From the NCBI GenBank assembly GCA_026400595.1, contig JAPLOT010000226.1:1-26278 (forward strand): a DNA stretch of 26,278 nucleotides, written 5' to 3'. Numbering within the stretch: position 1 is the first letter of the stretch; every line of letters starts with the position of its first letter. The notes beneath the pieces are model-generated. The model saw nothing but the letters and a program-made list of their open reading frames with translations. It was not told the DNA's origin and made no database searches. The DNA is from Alphaproteobacteria bacterium. Lineage in GTDB: Bacteria; Pseudomonadota; Alphaproteobacteria; Rhizobiales; Aestuariivirgaceae. Below, in pieces: positions 1 to 7,349 of the stretch. A program made the translations under genes and the position numbers.

Positions 1-408
1 CTGGGCATGATCCTGCATGGCCTTGAAGGGATCGGCCCCCCAGGCTTCCATCAGCTGGCTCCGGAACTTCTCCTGCTCCTTGCCGAGATTCTCCAGCGAG
101 AACTCCAGAAATCCGGGCACGAAGGCCTGCATCGAGTCGCCGTAGAAGCGGATGAGCTGGCGCAGGAAGTTGATCGGCAGCAGGTTGGTGCCTTTGTTTT
201 CCTCTTCGAAGATGATCTGGGTCAGCACCGAACGGGTGATGTCCTCGCCCGATTTTGCGTCGTAGACGAGGAAATCGGTTCCACCCTTGACCATGGAAGC
301 CAGATCGTCGAGCGTCACATAGGTGCTCGTCGCCGTGTTGTAGAGCCGCCGGTTGGCGTATTTCTTGATGACGACAGCGTTTTGCGGTGCAGCTTTTTCC
401 TCGGTCAA
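1..408 (-). CDS. phaR: Polyhydroxyalkanoate synthesis regulator PhaR (partial, 3' end outside window)
   Basis: The visible 136 residues are the N-terminal part of PhaR, the DNA-binding regulator that senses polyhydroxyalkanoate and represses phasin and PHA genes. The conserved PHB-accumulation DNA-binding domain is at about residues 12-70, with the hallmark IKKYANRRLYNT followed by YVTLDDL. A following PHB_acc segment contains LPINFLRQLIRFYGDSMQAF. The chosen start is a TTG at 408-406, because GGAG lies 8 bases upstream and the family domain starts a few residues later; no ATG fits. The frame stays open to the window edge, so the C-terminus is missing. It is divergent from phaA across a 197-bp gap that probably carries its operators. 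Identity is confident; the rare start codon is inferred. Confidence 0.9.
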   Translation of the reverse strand, partial: MTEEKAAPQNAVVIKKYANRRLYNTATSTYVTLDDLASMVKGGTDFLVYDAKSGEDITRSVLTQIIFEEENKGTNLLPINFLRQLIRFYGDSMQAFVPGFLEFSLENLGKEQEKFRSQLMEAWGADPFKAMQDHAQ

Positions 409-605
409 CGCCCTTACTCCTCCAGCACTGGCCCCGGTTTTCCGGCTTTTCGCAGGGGGTCCACCGCAAAAACTTGCTCCCCGCACTGCACAATTGCAAG
501 CGCGAAAATTTCGGCGGGACCCGCCCACAACCTATGTCGCATTGCACAAACAATGCTATGGAGGGCATATGCAATTGACCGCAAAGTCCAGCAAGGAGGC
601 AGTTC
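409..605. promoter_or_regulatory. phaR-phaA divergent control region with candidate PhaR operators
   Basis: The gap contains a plausible sigma-70 promoter for phaA: TTGCAC at 542-547, a 17-nt spacer, and GCATAT at 565-570. A perfect inverted repeat, GCATTG-N6-CAATGC (539-556), overlaps the -35 element. TGCACAA occurs twice (487-493 and 543-549), and the region is rich in TGC/GCA, as reported for PhaR targets. AAGGAGG at 593-599 is a strong ribosome binding site 6 bases before the phaA ATG. The promoter and operator assignments are inferred from sequence pattern only. Confidence 0.45.
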
Positions 606-1790
606 ATGGCCGGTTCTGAAAATGGGGTTGTCATCGTATCCGCGGCGCGCACGCCGGTGGGCTCGTTCAATGGGTCGCTGTCGGCCCTGTCGGCCGCCGA
701 ACTCGGTACCGTGGCGATCAAGGCGGTGATGGAACGTGCCAAGGTCGAGCCGGGCGAGGTCGAGGAAGTGATCATGGGGCAGGTGCTTGCCGCCGGCCAG
801 GGCCAGAACCCGGCCCGCCAGGCCGCCGTCCATGCCGGCATCCCGCATGAGGCCCCGGCCTGGGGCATGAACCAGCTCTGCGGCTCGGGCCTGCGCGCCG
901 TGGCGCTCGGCCTGCAGCAGATCGTGCTGGGCGATTCCCGCATCGTGGTGGCAGGCGGCATGGAATCGATGAGCCGCGCGCCGCATGTGGCGCATCTCCG
1001 CGACGGGGTGAAGATGGGCGACCATCACCTGATCGACACCATGATCAAGGACGGTCTCTGGGATGCCTTCAACGGTTATCACATGGGTACGACCGCCGAG
1101 AACGTCGCCAGGCAATGGCAGATTTCGCGCGACATGCAGGATGCCTTTGCGGTCGCCTCGCAGAACAAGGCCGAGGCCGCACAGGCCGCTGGCAAGTTCA
1201 AGGACGAGATTGTCCCCGTGACCGTCTCCACCCGCAAGGGCGACGTGGTGGTGAGCGAGGATGAGTACATCAAGAAGGGTGTCACGCGCGAGTCGGTCGG
1301 AAAGCTCCGTCCGGCCTTCGCCAAGGACGGTTCGGTCACCGCCGCCAATGCCTCCGGCATCAACGACGGCGCCGCCGCCGTGCTGCTGATGAGCGCCAAG
1401 GATGCCGAGAAGCGCGGCCTCACGCCGCTGGCCCGCATCGCCTCATGGGCACATGCCGGTGTCGATCCGGCGATCATGGGCACAGGTCCCATCCCCGCCT
1501 CGCGGCTGGCGCTCAAGAAGGCCGGCTGGAAGGTCTCCGACCTCGATCTGGTGGAGGCAAACGAGGCCTTCGCCGCCCAGGCCTGCGCAGTCAACAAGGA
1601 CATGGGCTGGAACCCCGACATCGTCAACACCAATGGCGGCGCCATTGCCATCGGACATCCGATCGGCGCGTCCGGTGCGCGCGTGCTCAACACACTGCTC
1701 TTCGAGATGCAGCGCCGCAATGCGAAGAAGGGCCTTGCCACGCTGTGCATTGGCGGCGGCATGGGCGTCGCCATGTGCGTCGAACGCTAA
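606..1790 (+). CDS. phaA: Acetyl-CoA C-acetyltransferase (beta-ketothiolase) PhaA
   Basis: This 394-aa protein has the length of biosynthetic thiolases. It condenses two acetyl-CoA to acetoacetyl-CoA, the first step of poly-3-hydroxybutyrate synthesis, in the cytoplasm. The acylated nucleophile is Cys92 in MNQLCGSGLRAV. The catalytic His is at about residue 351 in AIAIGHPIGASGAR, and the second catalytic Cys is at about 381 in LCIGGGMGVAM. The N-terminus VVIVSAARTPVGSFNG is typical. An excellent SD (AAGGAGG, 6-base spacing) fixes the ATG. phaB follows after 27 bp in the same direction, so the two form an operon, and phaR diverges upstream. A degradative or ketone-body thiolase is possible by family alone, but the context makes PHA synthesis the best call. 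Confidence 0.96.
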   Translation: MAGSENGVVIVSAARTPVGSFNGSLSALSAAELGTVAIKAVMERAKVEPGEVEEVIMGQVLAAGQGQNPARQAAVHAGIPHEAPAWGMNQLCGSGLRAVALGLQQIVLGDSRIVVAGGMESMSRAPHVAHLRDGVKMGDHHLIDTMIKDGLWDAFNGYHMGTTAENVARQWQISRDMQDAFAVASQNKAEAAQAAGKFKDEIVPVTVSTRKGDVVVSEDEYIKKGVTRESVGKLRPAFAKDGSVTAANASGINDGAAAVLLMSAKDAEKRGLTPLARIASWAHAGVDPAIMGTGPIPASRLALKKAGWKVSDLDLVEANEAFAAQACAVNKDMGWNPDIVNTNGGAIAIGHPIGASGARVLNTLLFEMQRRNAKKGLATLCIGGGMGVAMCVER

Positions 1791-1817
1791 CGTCAGAATC
1801 AGAAGAGGACATGTGAG

Positions 1818-2543
1818 ATGGGACGGGTTGCAGTTGTGACGGGCGGAAGCCGCGGCATTGGCGCGGCGATCTCGAAGGCGCTGAAGGCCGCGGGCTACAA
1901 GGTGGCGGCCAACTATGCCGGCAATGACGAGGCCGCGGCAAAGTTCAAGGCCGAGACCGGCATTCCGGTCTACAAGTGGGATGTCTCGAACTACGAGGCA
2001 TGTGTGGCCGGCCTCAAGCAGGTCGAGGCCGATCTCGGTCCGGTCGAGGTGCTGGTGAACAATGCCGGCATCACCCGCGACGCCATGTTCCACAAGATGA
2101 CGCCACAGCAGTGGAACGAGGTGATCAACACCAACCTGAATTCACTCTTCAACATGACCCAGCCGGTCTGGGGCGGCATGCGCGACCGAAACTTCGGCCG
2201 CGTCATCTGCATCTCCTCCATCAACGGCCAGAAGGGACAGATGGGGCAGGCCAACTACTCGGCGGCGAAGGCCGGCGACATCGGCTTCGTCAAGGCGCTG
2301 GCCCAGGAGGGTGCGGCCAAGGGCATCACTGTCAACACCATCTGCCCGGGCTACATCGCAACCGAAATGGTCAAGGCCATCGCCCAGGACGTGCTGGAAA
2401 AGCGAATCCTGCCGCTCATTCCCGTCGGCCGGCTCGGCGAGCCCGAGGAGATCGCCCGCGCCGTGGTCTTCCTCGCCTCGGACGATGCCGGCTTCATCAC
2501 CGGTTCGACACTCTCGGCCAATGGCGGCCAGTACATGATCTGA
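1818..2543 (+). CDS. phaB: Acetoacetyl-CoA reductase PhaB
   Basis: A 241-aa short-chain dehydrogenase that reduces acetoacetyl-CoA to (R)-3-hydroxybutyryl-CoA with NADPH, the second step of PHB synthesis. The Rossmann glycine motif TGGSRGIG is at about residues 8-15, NNAG at about 85, the catalytic Ser in ICISSINGQKGQMGQ, and Tyr147-x3-Lys151 in NYSAAKAG. The C-terminal end (GFITGSTLSANGGQYM) is characteristic of PhaB. The ATG has a weak GAGG about 10 bases upstream. The position directly behind phaA supports PhaB over the closely related FabG. No clear terminator follows; ccmA starts 67 bp later. Confidence 0.95.
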   Translation: MGRVAVVTGGSRGIGAAISKALKAAGYKVAANYAGNDEAAAKFKAETGIPVYKWDVSNYEACVAGLKQVEADLGPVEVLVNNAGITRDAMFHKMTPQQWNEVINTNLNSLFNMTQPVWGGMRDRNFGRVICISSINGQKGQMGQANYSAAKAGDIGFVKALAQEGAAKGITVNTICPGYIATEMVKAIAQDVLEKRILPLIPVGRLGEPEEIARAVVFLASDDAGFITGSTLSANGGQYMI

Positions 2544-2610
2544 GCGCGAGCCGGATCGGCATGCGGCGGGCTGTTGCATTCCTGCGGTCAATCGCTATGC
2601 GCTATCCGGC

Positions 2611-3210
2611 ATGAGGCTCACGGCGGACAACCTGACCTGCGAGCGCGGCGGACGCATCGTCTTTGCAGGCATCGGCTTCTCGCTCGACGAAGGACAGCTC
2701 ATGCAGCTGACCGGACCCAATGGCGCGGGCAAGTCGTCGCTGCTCCGCCTCATTGCCGGGCTGAACGAGGCCGCGGCGGGTACGCTGGTGCTCGCAGGCG
2801 GCGACAGCGATCTCACCATTGGCCAGCAGGCCCATTACATCGCGCATCAGGAAGCGGTGAAGACGGCGCTCACCGTCGAGGAAAACCTCGCCTTCTGGCG
2901 CGACTTCCTTGGCGGCGGCAGCCTCGAGGCCGCCCTCGAGGCCTTTGCGCTGTCACGCTTCGCATCCTTCCAGGCCGGACTGCTTTCCGCCGGGCAGAAG
3001 CGCCGGCTCGCGCTGGCACGCCTCGCACTGATCACGCGCCGGCTCTGGCTTCTCGATGAACCCACGGTAGGACTCGACACGGCCTCGCTTGCCCGACTCG
3101 TCGCCGTCATGTCGGCGCATCTCGACCGCGGCGGCATGATCATCGCGGCCACACATGTTCCGCTGGGCCGCGATCCCGATCTCCGCCTTGACCTCGAGGG
3201 CCGGACATGA
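2611..3210 (+). CDS. ccmA: Haem exporter ATPase CcmA (cytochrome c biogenesis)
   Basis: A 199-aa ABC ATPase of the length expected for CcmA, which with CcmB and CcmC releases holo-CcmE for periplasmic cytochrome c maturation. Walker A is GPNGAGKSS at about residues 35-43. The signature is LSAGQKRRLALARL, and Walker B with D-loop is LWLLDEPTVGLD. The helical-domain LTVEENLAFWRDFL is typical of CcmA. The start ATG has no strong SD; it is chosen because the protein begins with the usual LTADNLTCERGGR strand. The 3' end overlaps ccmB by 4 bases (ATGA), implying translational coupling. Confidence 0.93.
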   Translation: MRLTADNLTCERGGRIVFAGIGFSLDEGQLMQLTGPNGAGKSSLLRLIAGLNEAAAGTLVLAGGDSDLTIGQQAHYIAHQEAVKTALTVEENLAFWRDFLGGGSLEAALEAFALSRFASFQAGLLSAGQKRRLALARLALITRRLWLLDEPTVGLDTASLARLVAVMSAHLDRGGMIIAATHVPLGRDPDLRLDLEGRT

Positions 3211-3875
3211 AGCTGCTTTGGGCGCTGATCCGCCGTGACATCGTCCTCACCCTTCGCCAGGGCGGCGGGGCCGGCACGGCGCTTGGATTCTTTCTGACTG
3301 TCGTGGTGCTCCTGCCGATTGGCCTCGGTCCCAACCAGGCGCTGATGCAGAAGCTTGCCCCCGGCGCGCTGTGGATCGCGCTGCTGCTGTCGGTGCTGCT
3401 CTCAGCCGACCGGATCTTCCAGCAGGACTACGACGATGGCTCGCTCGACATCATGGCCATGGGCCCGGTGCCCTTCGAACTGGTGGCGCTGGCCAAGTCC
3501 GTCGCCCACTGGCTGTCCACCAGCCTGCCGCTGGCCATCGCCGCGCCCTTCCTGGGTTTCCTCCTCAATCTCTCGCCCTCCGTCATCCTGCCGCTCTTCC
3601 TTGCCATGACGCTGGGCTCGATCACGCTGTCGCTGCTGGCGGCGATCGGCGCGGCCGTCACGGTGGGACTGCGCCGCGGCGGGTTGCTGGTCTCGCTGCT
3701 GGTGCTGCCGCTCTATGTGCCGGTGCTGATCTTCGGGGTCGCAGCCTCCAACGGCGGCGTGATGGGCGATGGCGTGGCACCGGCTGCCTTGCTGATACTG
3801 GCGGCCATCGCACTGGCCAGCCTGGTACTCTCGCCGATCGCGGCCGCGGCAGCGCTGCGCTCCTACCTCAAGTAA
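3207..3875 (+). CDS. ccmB: Haem exporter membrane protein CcmB
   Basis: A 222-aa, strongly hydrophobic integral membrane protein, the permease partner of CcmA. It starts with the family-typical LLWALIRRDIVLTLRQGGG and has about six membrane helices. The conserved segment RIFQQDYDDGSLD lies at about residues 69-81. The ATG overlaps the ccmA stop. Its last codons CTC AAG TAA form one arm of a perfect palindrome shared with the convergent SDR gene. In many alphaproteobacteria ccmC follows immediately; here the next gene is on the other strand, so ccmC must lie elsewhere. Confidence 0.93.
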   Translation: MKLLWALIRRDIVLTLRQGGGAGTALGFFLTVVVLLPIGLGPNQALMQKLAPGALWIALLLSVLLSADRIFQQDYDDGSLDIMAMGPVPFELVALAKSVAHWLSTSLPLAIAAPFLGFLLNLSPSVILPLFLAMTLGSITLSLLAAIGAAVTVGLRRGGLLVSLLVLPLYVPVLIFGVAASNGGVMGDGVAPAALLILAAIALASLVLSPIAAAAALRSYLK

Positions 3876-3887
3876 CGCTTACTTGAG
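3867..3887. terminator. Perfect 9-bp inverted repeat at the convergent ccmB/SDR stop codons
   Basis: CTCAAGTAA-CGC-TTACTTGAG is a perfect inverted repeat with a 3-base loop. Each arm encodes the last two codons and the TAA stop of one of the two convergent genes; both proteins end in Leu-Lys. A stem-loop here could act on both transcripts. No U-run follows on either strand, so it is at best a weak or atypical bidirectional terminator. Confidence 0.45.
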
Positions 3888-4628
3888 AACCATCCGATCG
3901 ATCATGCGGAAGTACAGCCCGTAGGGCAGCAGCCGCGCGATCTTCAGCATGGTCACGAACTGCCAGGGATAGCTGATCTCGAAACGGCCGCGCGCCAGGC
4001 CCTGGATGGTGAGCCGCGCCGCATCGGCAGGCTTCATCAGGAAGGGCATGGGGAAATCGTTCTTCGAGGTGAGCGGCGTTTCGACGAATCCCGGATTGAT
4101 GACGCTCACCGCAACACCCATGCGGGAAAGATCCGGCTTCAGGCTTTCGGCCAGATTGATCAGGGCCGCCTTGGAGGAGCCATAGGCAGCGGCCTTGGGA
4201 AGGCCGCGATAGCCGGCCACCGAGGCGAACCATGCGAGATGGCCCTTGCCGCGCGCCTGCATCTTCGGCAGCGTCGCAGCGATGCAGTTGACCACGCCCA
4301 TCACGTTGGTCCGCAGCGCGTCTTCGAACAGCTTGAGGTCCAGCCGGGCCGGATCGACCGGCGCATAGACGGCAGCTGCAAAGACCGCGAGGTCGATGGC
4401 GCCAAGCTCCGCTTCGATGCGCGCTACCGTCTCGGCGACAGCGGTCGCATCGGTCACGTCGAGCGGATAGGGACGGATGTTGGGATGCAGCCCCTCAAGG
4501 CTGGCCGCGCTGCGTGAGGAAGCAGCAACGCGCACGCCGGCTGCCGCCATCTGCAGCGCCAGTTCCCGCCCGATGCCGGTCGAGGCCCCCGTGATCCACA
4601 CCGTTGTCCACGGCAGGGATGCCGTCAT
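3879..4628 (-). CDS. Short-chain dehydrogenase/reductase in the rpoE-chrR operon
   Basis: A 249-aa SDR oxidoreductase. The cofactor motif TGASTGIG is at about residues 13-20, and the active site is YGSSKAALINL in the Tyr-x3-Lys arrangement. The C-terminal part (GLARGRFEISYPWQF) resembles SDRs often found near ChrR-type sigma factor genes. The ATG at 4628 is chosen because it lies 2 bases after the chrR stop codon; an earlier in-frame start at 4715 would run into chrR coding sequence. It is the third gene of rpoE-chrR-SDR and so is probably induced by the sigma factor. The substrate is unknown; a lipid or aldehyde carbonyl would fit the module. The 3' end converges on ccmB. Confidence 0.87.
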   Translation of the reverse strand: MTASLPWTTVWITGASTGIGRELALQMAAAGVRVAASSRSAASLEGLHPNIRPYPLDVTDATAVAETVARIEAELGAIDLAVFAAAVYAPVDPARLDLKLFEDALRTNVMGVVNCIAATLPKMQARGKGHLAWFASVAGYRGLPKAAAYGSSKAALINLAESLKPDLSRMGVAVSVINPGFVETPLTSKNDFPMPFLMKPADAARLTIQGLARGRFEISYPWQFVTMLKIARLLPYGLYFRMIDRMVLK

Positions 4629-4630
4629 GA

Positions 4631-5284
4631 TCAGATGCCGACGAGCGGCTGCATCAGGCGGGCGGCGAAGGACTTGAAGCGCGTCGGCCGCTCGATGGCG
4701 ACCAGGCAGATGCAATCCCCGCCGGCCTCGGCCACGGGCTTGTGCTCGATGTCCTCGTCGAGATCGGCCACGTCGCCGCGGCCGAAGCGACCCATGTGAT
4801 CGCGATAGGCGCCGCTGAGAATGAGCGTGACTTCCTCGCCGCCATGACCGTGTTCCGGTACGGCGCGGCCCGGGCCGATGCGCAGGAGCTTCACCTGTCC
4901 CTTTGCGGTGGGCGAGAGCTTTACGTCATAGATGGCGACGCCCGGCGCCTTCTTCTTCCACGGCAGCTCATCGAGATTGGCCACCGGCAGCAGGCGCGCC
5001 AGGGGACCGGGCACGGCCGCATCTGCGACGGGCGGTGCCGGGAAACGGTGCAGCGTGGCGCCATCCAGCATGGCCATGGTACGGGCCCGGCAGCCGTCCG
5101 ACACGGCGGCATCCGGCAGCTGTTCCATCAGTTCCCCACCCAGCGCCTCGGCCGCGCGAACGGCTGCCCGGCACTGCGGGCACCAGGCCAGGTGCGATGC
5201 GACGACCAGGCCGATCGACTCGTCGAGGGTGCCGGCCGCATAGGCCAGGATGGTGCTGTGGTCGAGGTGATGGGCGGGCGTCAC
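4631..5284 (-). CDS. chrR: Anti-sigma factor ChrR (zinc anti-sigma domain plus cupin)
   Basis: A 217-aa anti-sigma factor that holds its ECF sigma factor inactive until singlet oxygen or organic peroxide stress. The N-terminal zinc anti-sigma domain shows His6, His31, Cys35 and Cys38 (ASHLAWCPQC), the same numbering as the zinc ligands known for Rhodobacter sphaeroides ChrR. The C-terminal cupin has His145, His147, Glu151 and His181 (PEHGHGGEEVTL and DIEHKPV), matching the second ChrR metal site with a constant offset of four. The start is a GTG overlapping the rpoE stop (GTGA), so the pair is translationally coupled. An SDR gene follows 2 bases after its stop. All metal ligands being intact argues that it is functional. 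Confidence 0.95.
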   Translation of the reverse strand: MTPAHHLDHSTILAYAAGTLDESIGLVVASHLAWCPQCRAAVRAAEALGGELMEQLPDAAVSDGCRARTMAMLDGATLHRFPAPPVADAAVPGPLARLLPVANLDELPWKKKAPGVAIYDVKLSPTAKGQVKLLRIGPGRAVPEHGHGGEEVTLILSGAYRDHMGRFGRGDVADLDEDIEHKPVAEAGGDCICLVAIERPTRFKSFAARLMQPLVGI

Positions 5285-5883
5285 GGTTGTATCTCCAGGA
5301 TGCGGCGCAAGTGGCCATAGGCCAGACGCATGCGCGATTTGACGGTTCCAAGCGGGATGTTGAGCCTGGTGGCGATCTCGCTCTGGGCCATGTCCTCGAC
5401 GAAGGAGAGCAGAAGGATCTGCCTCTGTTCTTCGGGAATGCCGCCCAGTGCCTTGCTCACCAGGGAATCCTCCTGCTTGCGGGCGAGGACTTCGTCGCCC
5501 GGCGGATCGTCCGAGGCTTCGTCATAGTCGCCCAGTTCGACGAGAGGCATGGGGGCCTCGCGCCGGATACGGTCGATGCGCAGGTTGCGGGCGATGGTAA
5601 AGATCCAGGTGGTAACCGAACCCTTTCCGGGTTCGTAGAGACCAGCCTTGTTCCACACCGCGATCATCGCCTCCTGGACCAGATCCTCGGCCAGTTCAGC
5701 ATTTGCATTCTTGCGCATCATGAAGCTTTTCAACCGAGGCGCGAAATGCGTGAAAAGCTTCTCGAATGCCGCCCGGTCCCGGTTCTGCGCCACCCGTTTC
5801 ATCAGGTTGCGGAACTCGGCTTCAAGGATGACCTTGTCGTGCTTGCTGTGCTGTTCAACCGTTGTCATGACAGCTACAAGCAT
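5281..5883 (-). CDS. rpoE: ECF sigma factor RpoE (ChrR-associated, ECF11 type)
   Basis: A 200-aa ECF RNA polymerase sigma factor. Region 2 spans about residues 28-100 (LAEDLVQEAMIAVWNKAGLY, then WIFTIARNLRIDRIRRE). Region 4 spans about 140-195, with the helix-turn-helix QSEIATRLNIPLGTVKSRM. The ATG at 5883 is preferred over the one at 5868 because GAGGA sits about 9 bases upstream and because the candidate autoregulatory promoter (5910-5937) would give a leader of only about 20 nt. The adjacent chrR identifies the ECF11 (RpoE/ChrR) type, which in R. sphaeroides and Caulobacter answers singlet oxygen and related stress. It probably activates both its own operon and the divergent lipid-modification operon. 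Confidence 0.95.
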   Translation of the reverse strand: MLVAVMTTVEQHSKHDKVILEAEFRNLMKRVAQNRDRAAFEKLFTHFAPRLKSFMMRKNANAELAEDLVQEAMIAVWNKAGLYEPGKGSVTTWIFTIARNLRIDRIRREAPMPLVELGDYDEASDDPPGDEVLARKQEDSLVSKALGGIPEEQRQILLLSFVEDMAQSEIATRLNIPLGTVKSRMRLAYGHLRRILEIQP

Positions 5884-5909
5884 AACACTGTTTCCTCATC
5901 TCTGGTGCA

Positions 5910-5937
5910 ACTACGGGCGCCTCCCGGAGCCGGATCA
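5910..5937 (-). promoter_or_regulatory. ECF11 (RpoE/ChrR) promoter for rpoE-chrR-SDR
   Basis: On the minus strand, TGATCC (5937-5932), a 16-nt spacer and CGTAGT (5915-5910) match the -35/-10 pattern known for ChrR-associated RpoE promoters. The predicted transcript would start near 5903, about 20 bases before the rpoE ATG. It implies autoactivation. Confidence 0.75.
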
Positions 5938-5943
5938 CCGGCT

Positions 5944-5971
5944 TGATCCAACCCCGGGCTGCGCCCGTAAC
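5944..5971 (+). promoter_or_regulatory. ECF11 (RpoE/ChrR) promoter for the FAD oxidoreductase-DUF1365-methyltransferase operon
   Basis: TGATCC (5944-5949), a 16-nt spacer and CGTAAC (5966-5971) match the known RpoE/ChrR promoter pattern. The predicted start near 5978 leaves a leader of about 28 nt to the TTG at 6006. Spacer length equals that of the divergent promoter, and the two -35 boxes are separated by 6 bases. Confidence 0.8.
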
Positions 5972-6005
5972 ATCTTTAACGTTCTAGAAAAGGCTCGGGG
6001 TTCTT

Positions 6006-7349
6006 TTGTCCAGACTGAATATTGCCGTCATCGGGTCGGGCATTTCCGGCCTGTCGGCGGCCTGGTTGCTGTCGCAGCGTCATGCCGTTACCCTGATCGA
6101 ACGCGAGAATCGCGTCGGTGGCCATTCCAATACGGTCAATTGCCCGATGCCGGATGGCGACGTGGCGGTGGACACGGGCTTCATCGTCTACAATGAGCCC
6201 TGCTATCCCAATCTGACCGCACTCTTCGCACACCTGAAGGTGCCCACGGCGCCATCCAACATGAGTTTCGCGGTCAGCATGGGCGGCGGAGCCTATGAAT
6301 ATGCCGGATCGACCGTCCTGCAGATGGTCGGCCACACCCGCAACCTTCTCAGCCTCGGGCACATGCGCATGGTGCGCGATCTGCTGCGCTTCCTCAGGAC
6401 GGCGGCCGGACGGCTCGACCAGATCCCCGACTCCCTGACGCTCGGCGATTTCATCCGCAAGGAAGGCTATTCCCAGGATTTCGCCGACCGTCATCTCCTG
6501 CCCATGGCTGGCGCCATCTGGTCCTCGGCGTCGCGCAGCATGGCCGACTATCCGGCCCGGGCCTTCATCCGTTTCTTCGACAATCATGGGTTGCTCAAGA
6601 TCAACGATCGCCCGCAATGGCGCACCGTAAGGGGCGGCTCGCAGGCCTATGTCTCGCGCCTCGTCGCCGACGGACGCTTCGCCGTGGTGACGGGCGGAGG
6701 CGCTGCCCGAATTCACCGCAGCCTGACCGGCGTGACCATAGCGCTGAAGGACGGCAGTGCGCTCGATTTCGACCAGGTGGTGATCGCCGCGCACGCCGAC
6801 CAGTCCCTTCGCCTGCTCGACCAGCCGACGGCGGAGGAAAACCGCATCCTCGGCGGCTTCTCCTATTCGCGCAACCGCACCTTCCTTCACACCGACGCCG
6901 GCCTCATGCCGAAGCGCCGTCGGCTTTGGTCGAGCTGGAACTACCTGGCACCGCTCACAACCGGCGGGGAGACCCCCAGCACCGTCAGCTACTGGATGAA
7001 TTCGCTGCAGCCTTTGCCGACCGCGCATGATATCTTCGTCACCCTGAACCCGCAGCGATTGCCGCGGGAGGAGACCATCAGGGCGGAACTCATGTACGAA
7101 CATCCGGTCTTCAATCCGCGCGCCATGGCACTGCAGAAGGAACTCTGGACGCTCCAGGGTGCCAACCGTACCTGGTATTGCGGCGCCTATTTTGGCGCGG
7201 GCTTCCACGAGGACGGACTGCAGGCCGGCCTTGCCGTTGCCGAACAGCTGGGCGGCGTCACAAGGCCATGGGCCGTCTCCAATGCCTCGGGCCGCATTCA
7301 CGTCCACGACAGGCTCCCCGAGGGCACGGTGCTGGAGGCGGCGGAGTGA
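6006..7349 (+). CDS. FAD/NAD(P)-binding amine oxidase-like oxidoreductase (COG2907 type)
   Basis: A 447-aa flavoprotein. The dinucleotide-binding motif is IAVIGSGISGLSAA at about residues 6-19, followed by the ERENRVGGHSNTV segment typical of the amine oxidase/phytoene desaturase fold. The C-terminal FAD-contact region is about YCGAYFGAGFHEDGLQAG. The start is TTG; the promoter at 5944-5971 would give a 28-nt leader, and the GxGxxG motif follows at the normal distance. It is first in a tightly overlapping operon with DUF1365 and a CFA-synthase-like protein, a set that recurs beside rpoE-chrR in many proteobacteria. A role in oxidising or desaturating membrane acyl chains is inferred from this company; the substrate is not visible in the sequence. 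Confidence 0.9.
   Translation: MSRLNIAVIGSGISGLSAAWLLSQRHAVTLIERENRVGGHSNTVNCPMPDGDVAVDTGFIVYNEPCYPNLTALFAHLKVPTAPSNMSFAVSMGGGAYEYAGSTVLQMVGHTRNLLSLGHMRMVRDLLRFLRTAAGRLDQIPDSLTLGDFIRKEGYSQDFADRHLLPMAGAIWSSASRSMADYPARAFIRFFDNHGLLKINDRPQWRTVRGGSQAYVSRLVADGRFAVVTGGGAARIHRSLTGVTIALKDGSALDFDQVVIAAHADQSLRLLDQPTAEENRILGGFSYSRNRTFLHTDAGLMPKRRRLWSSWNYLAPLTTGGETPSTVSYWMNSLQPLPTAHDIFVTLNPQRLPREETIRAELMYEHPVFNPRAMALQKELWTLQGANRTWYCGAYFGAGFHEDGLQAGLAVAEQLGGVTRPWAVSNASGRIHVHDRLPEGTVLEAAE

Noticed and set aside
3225..3250. TGATCC inside the start of ccmB as an ECF promoter
   Set aside because: It is within coding sequence and lacks a CGTA -10 at the right spacing.
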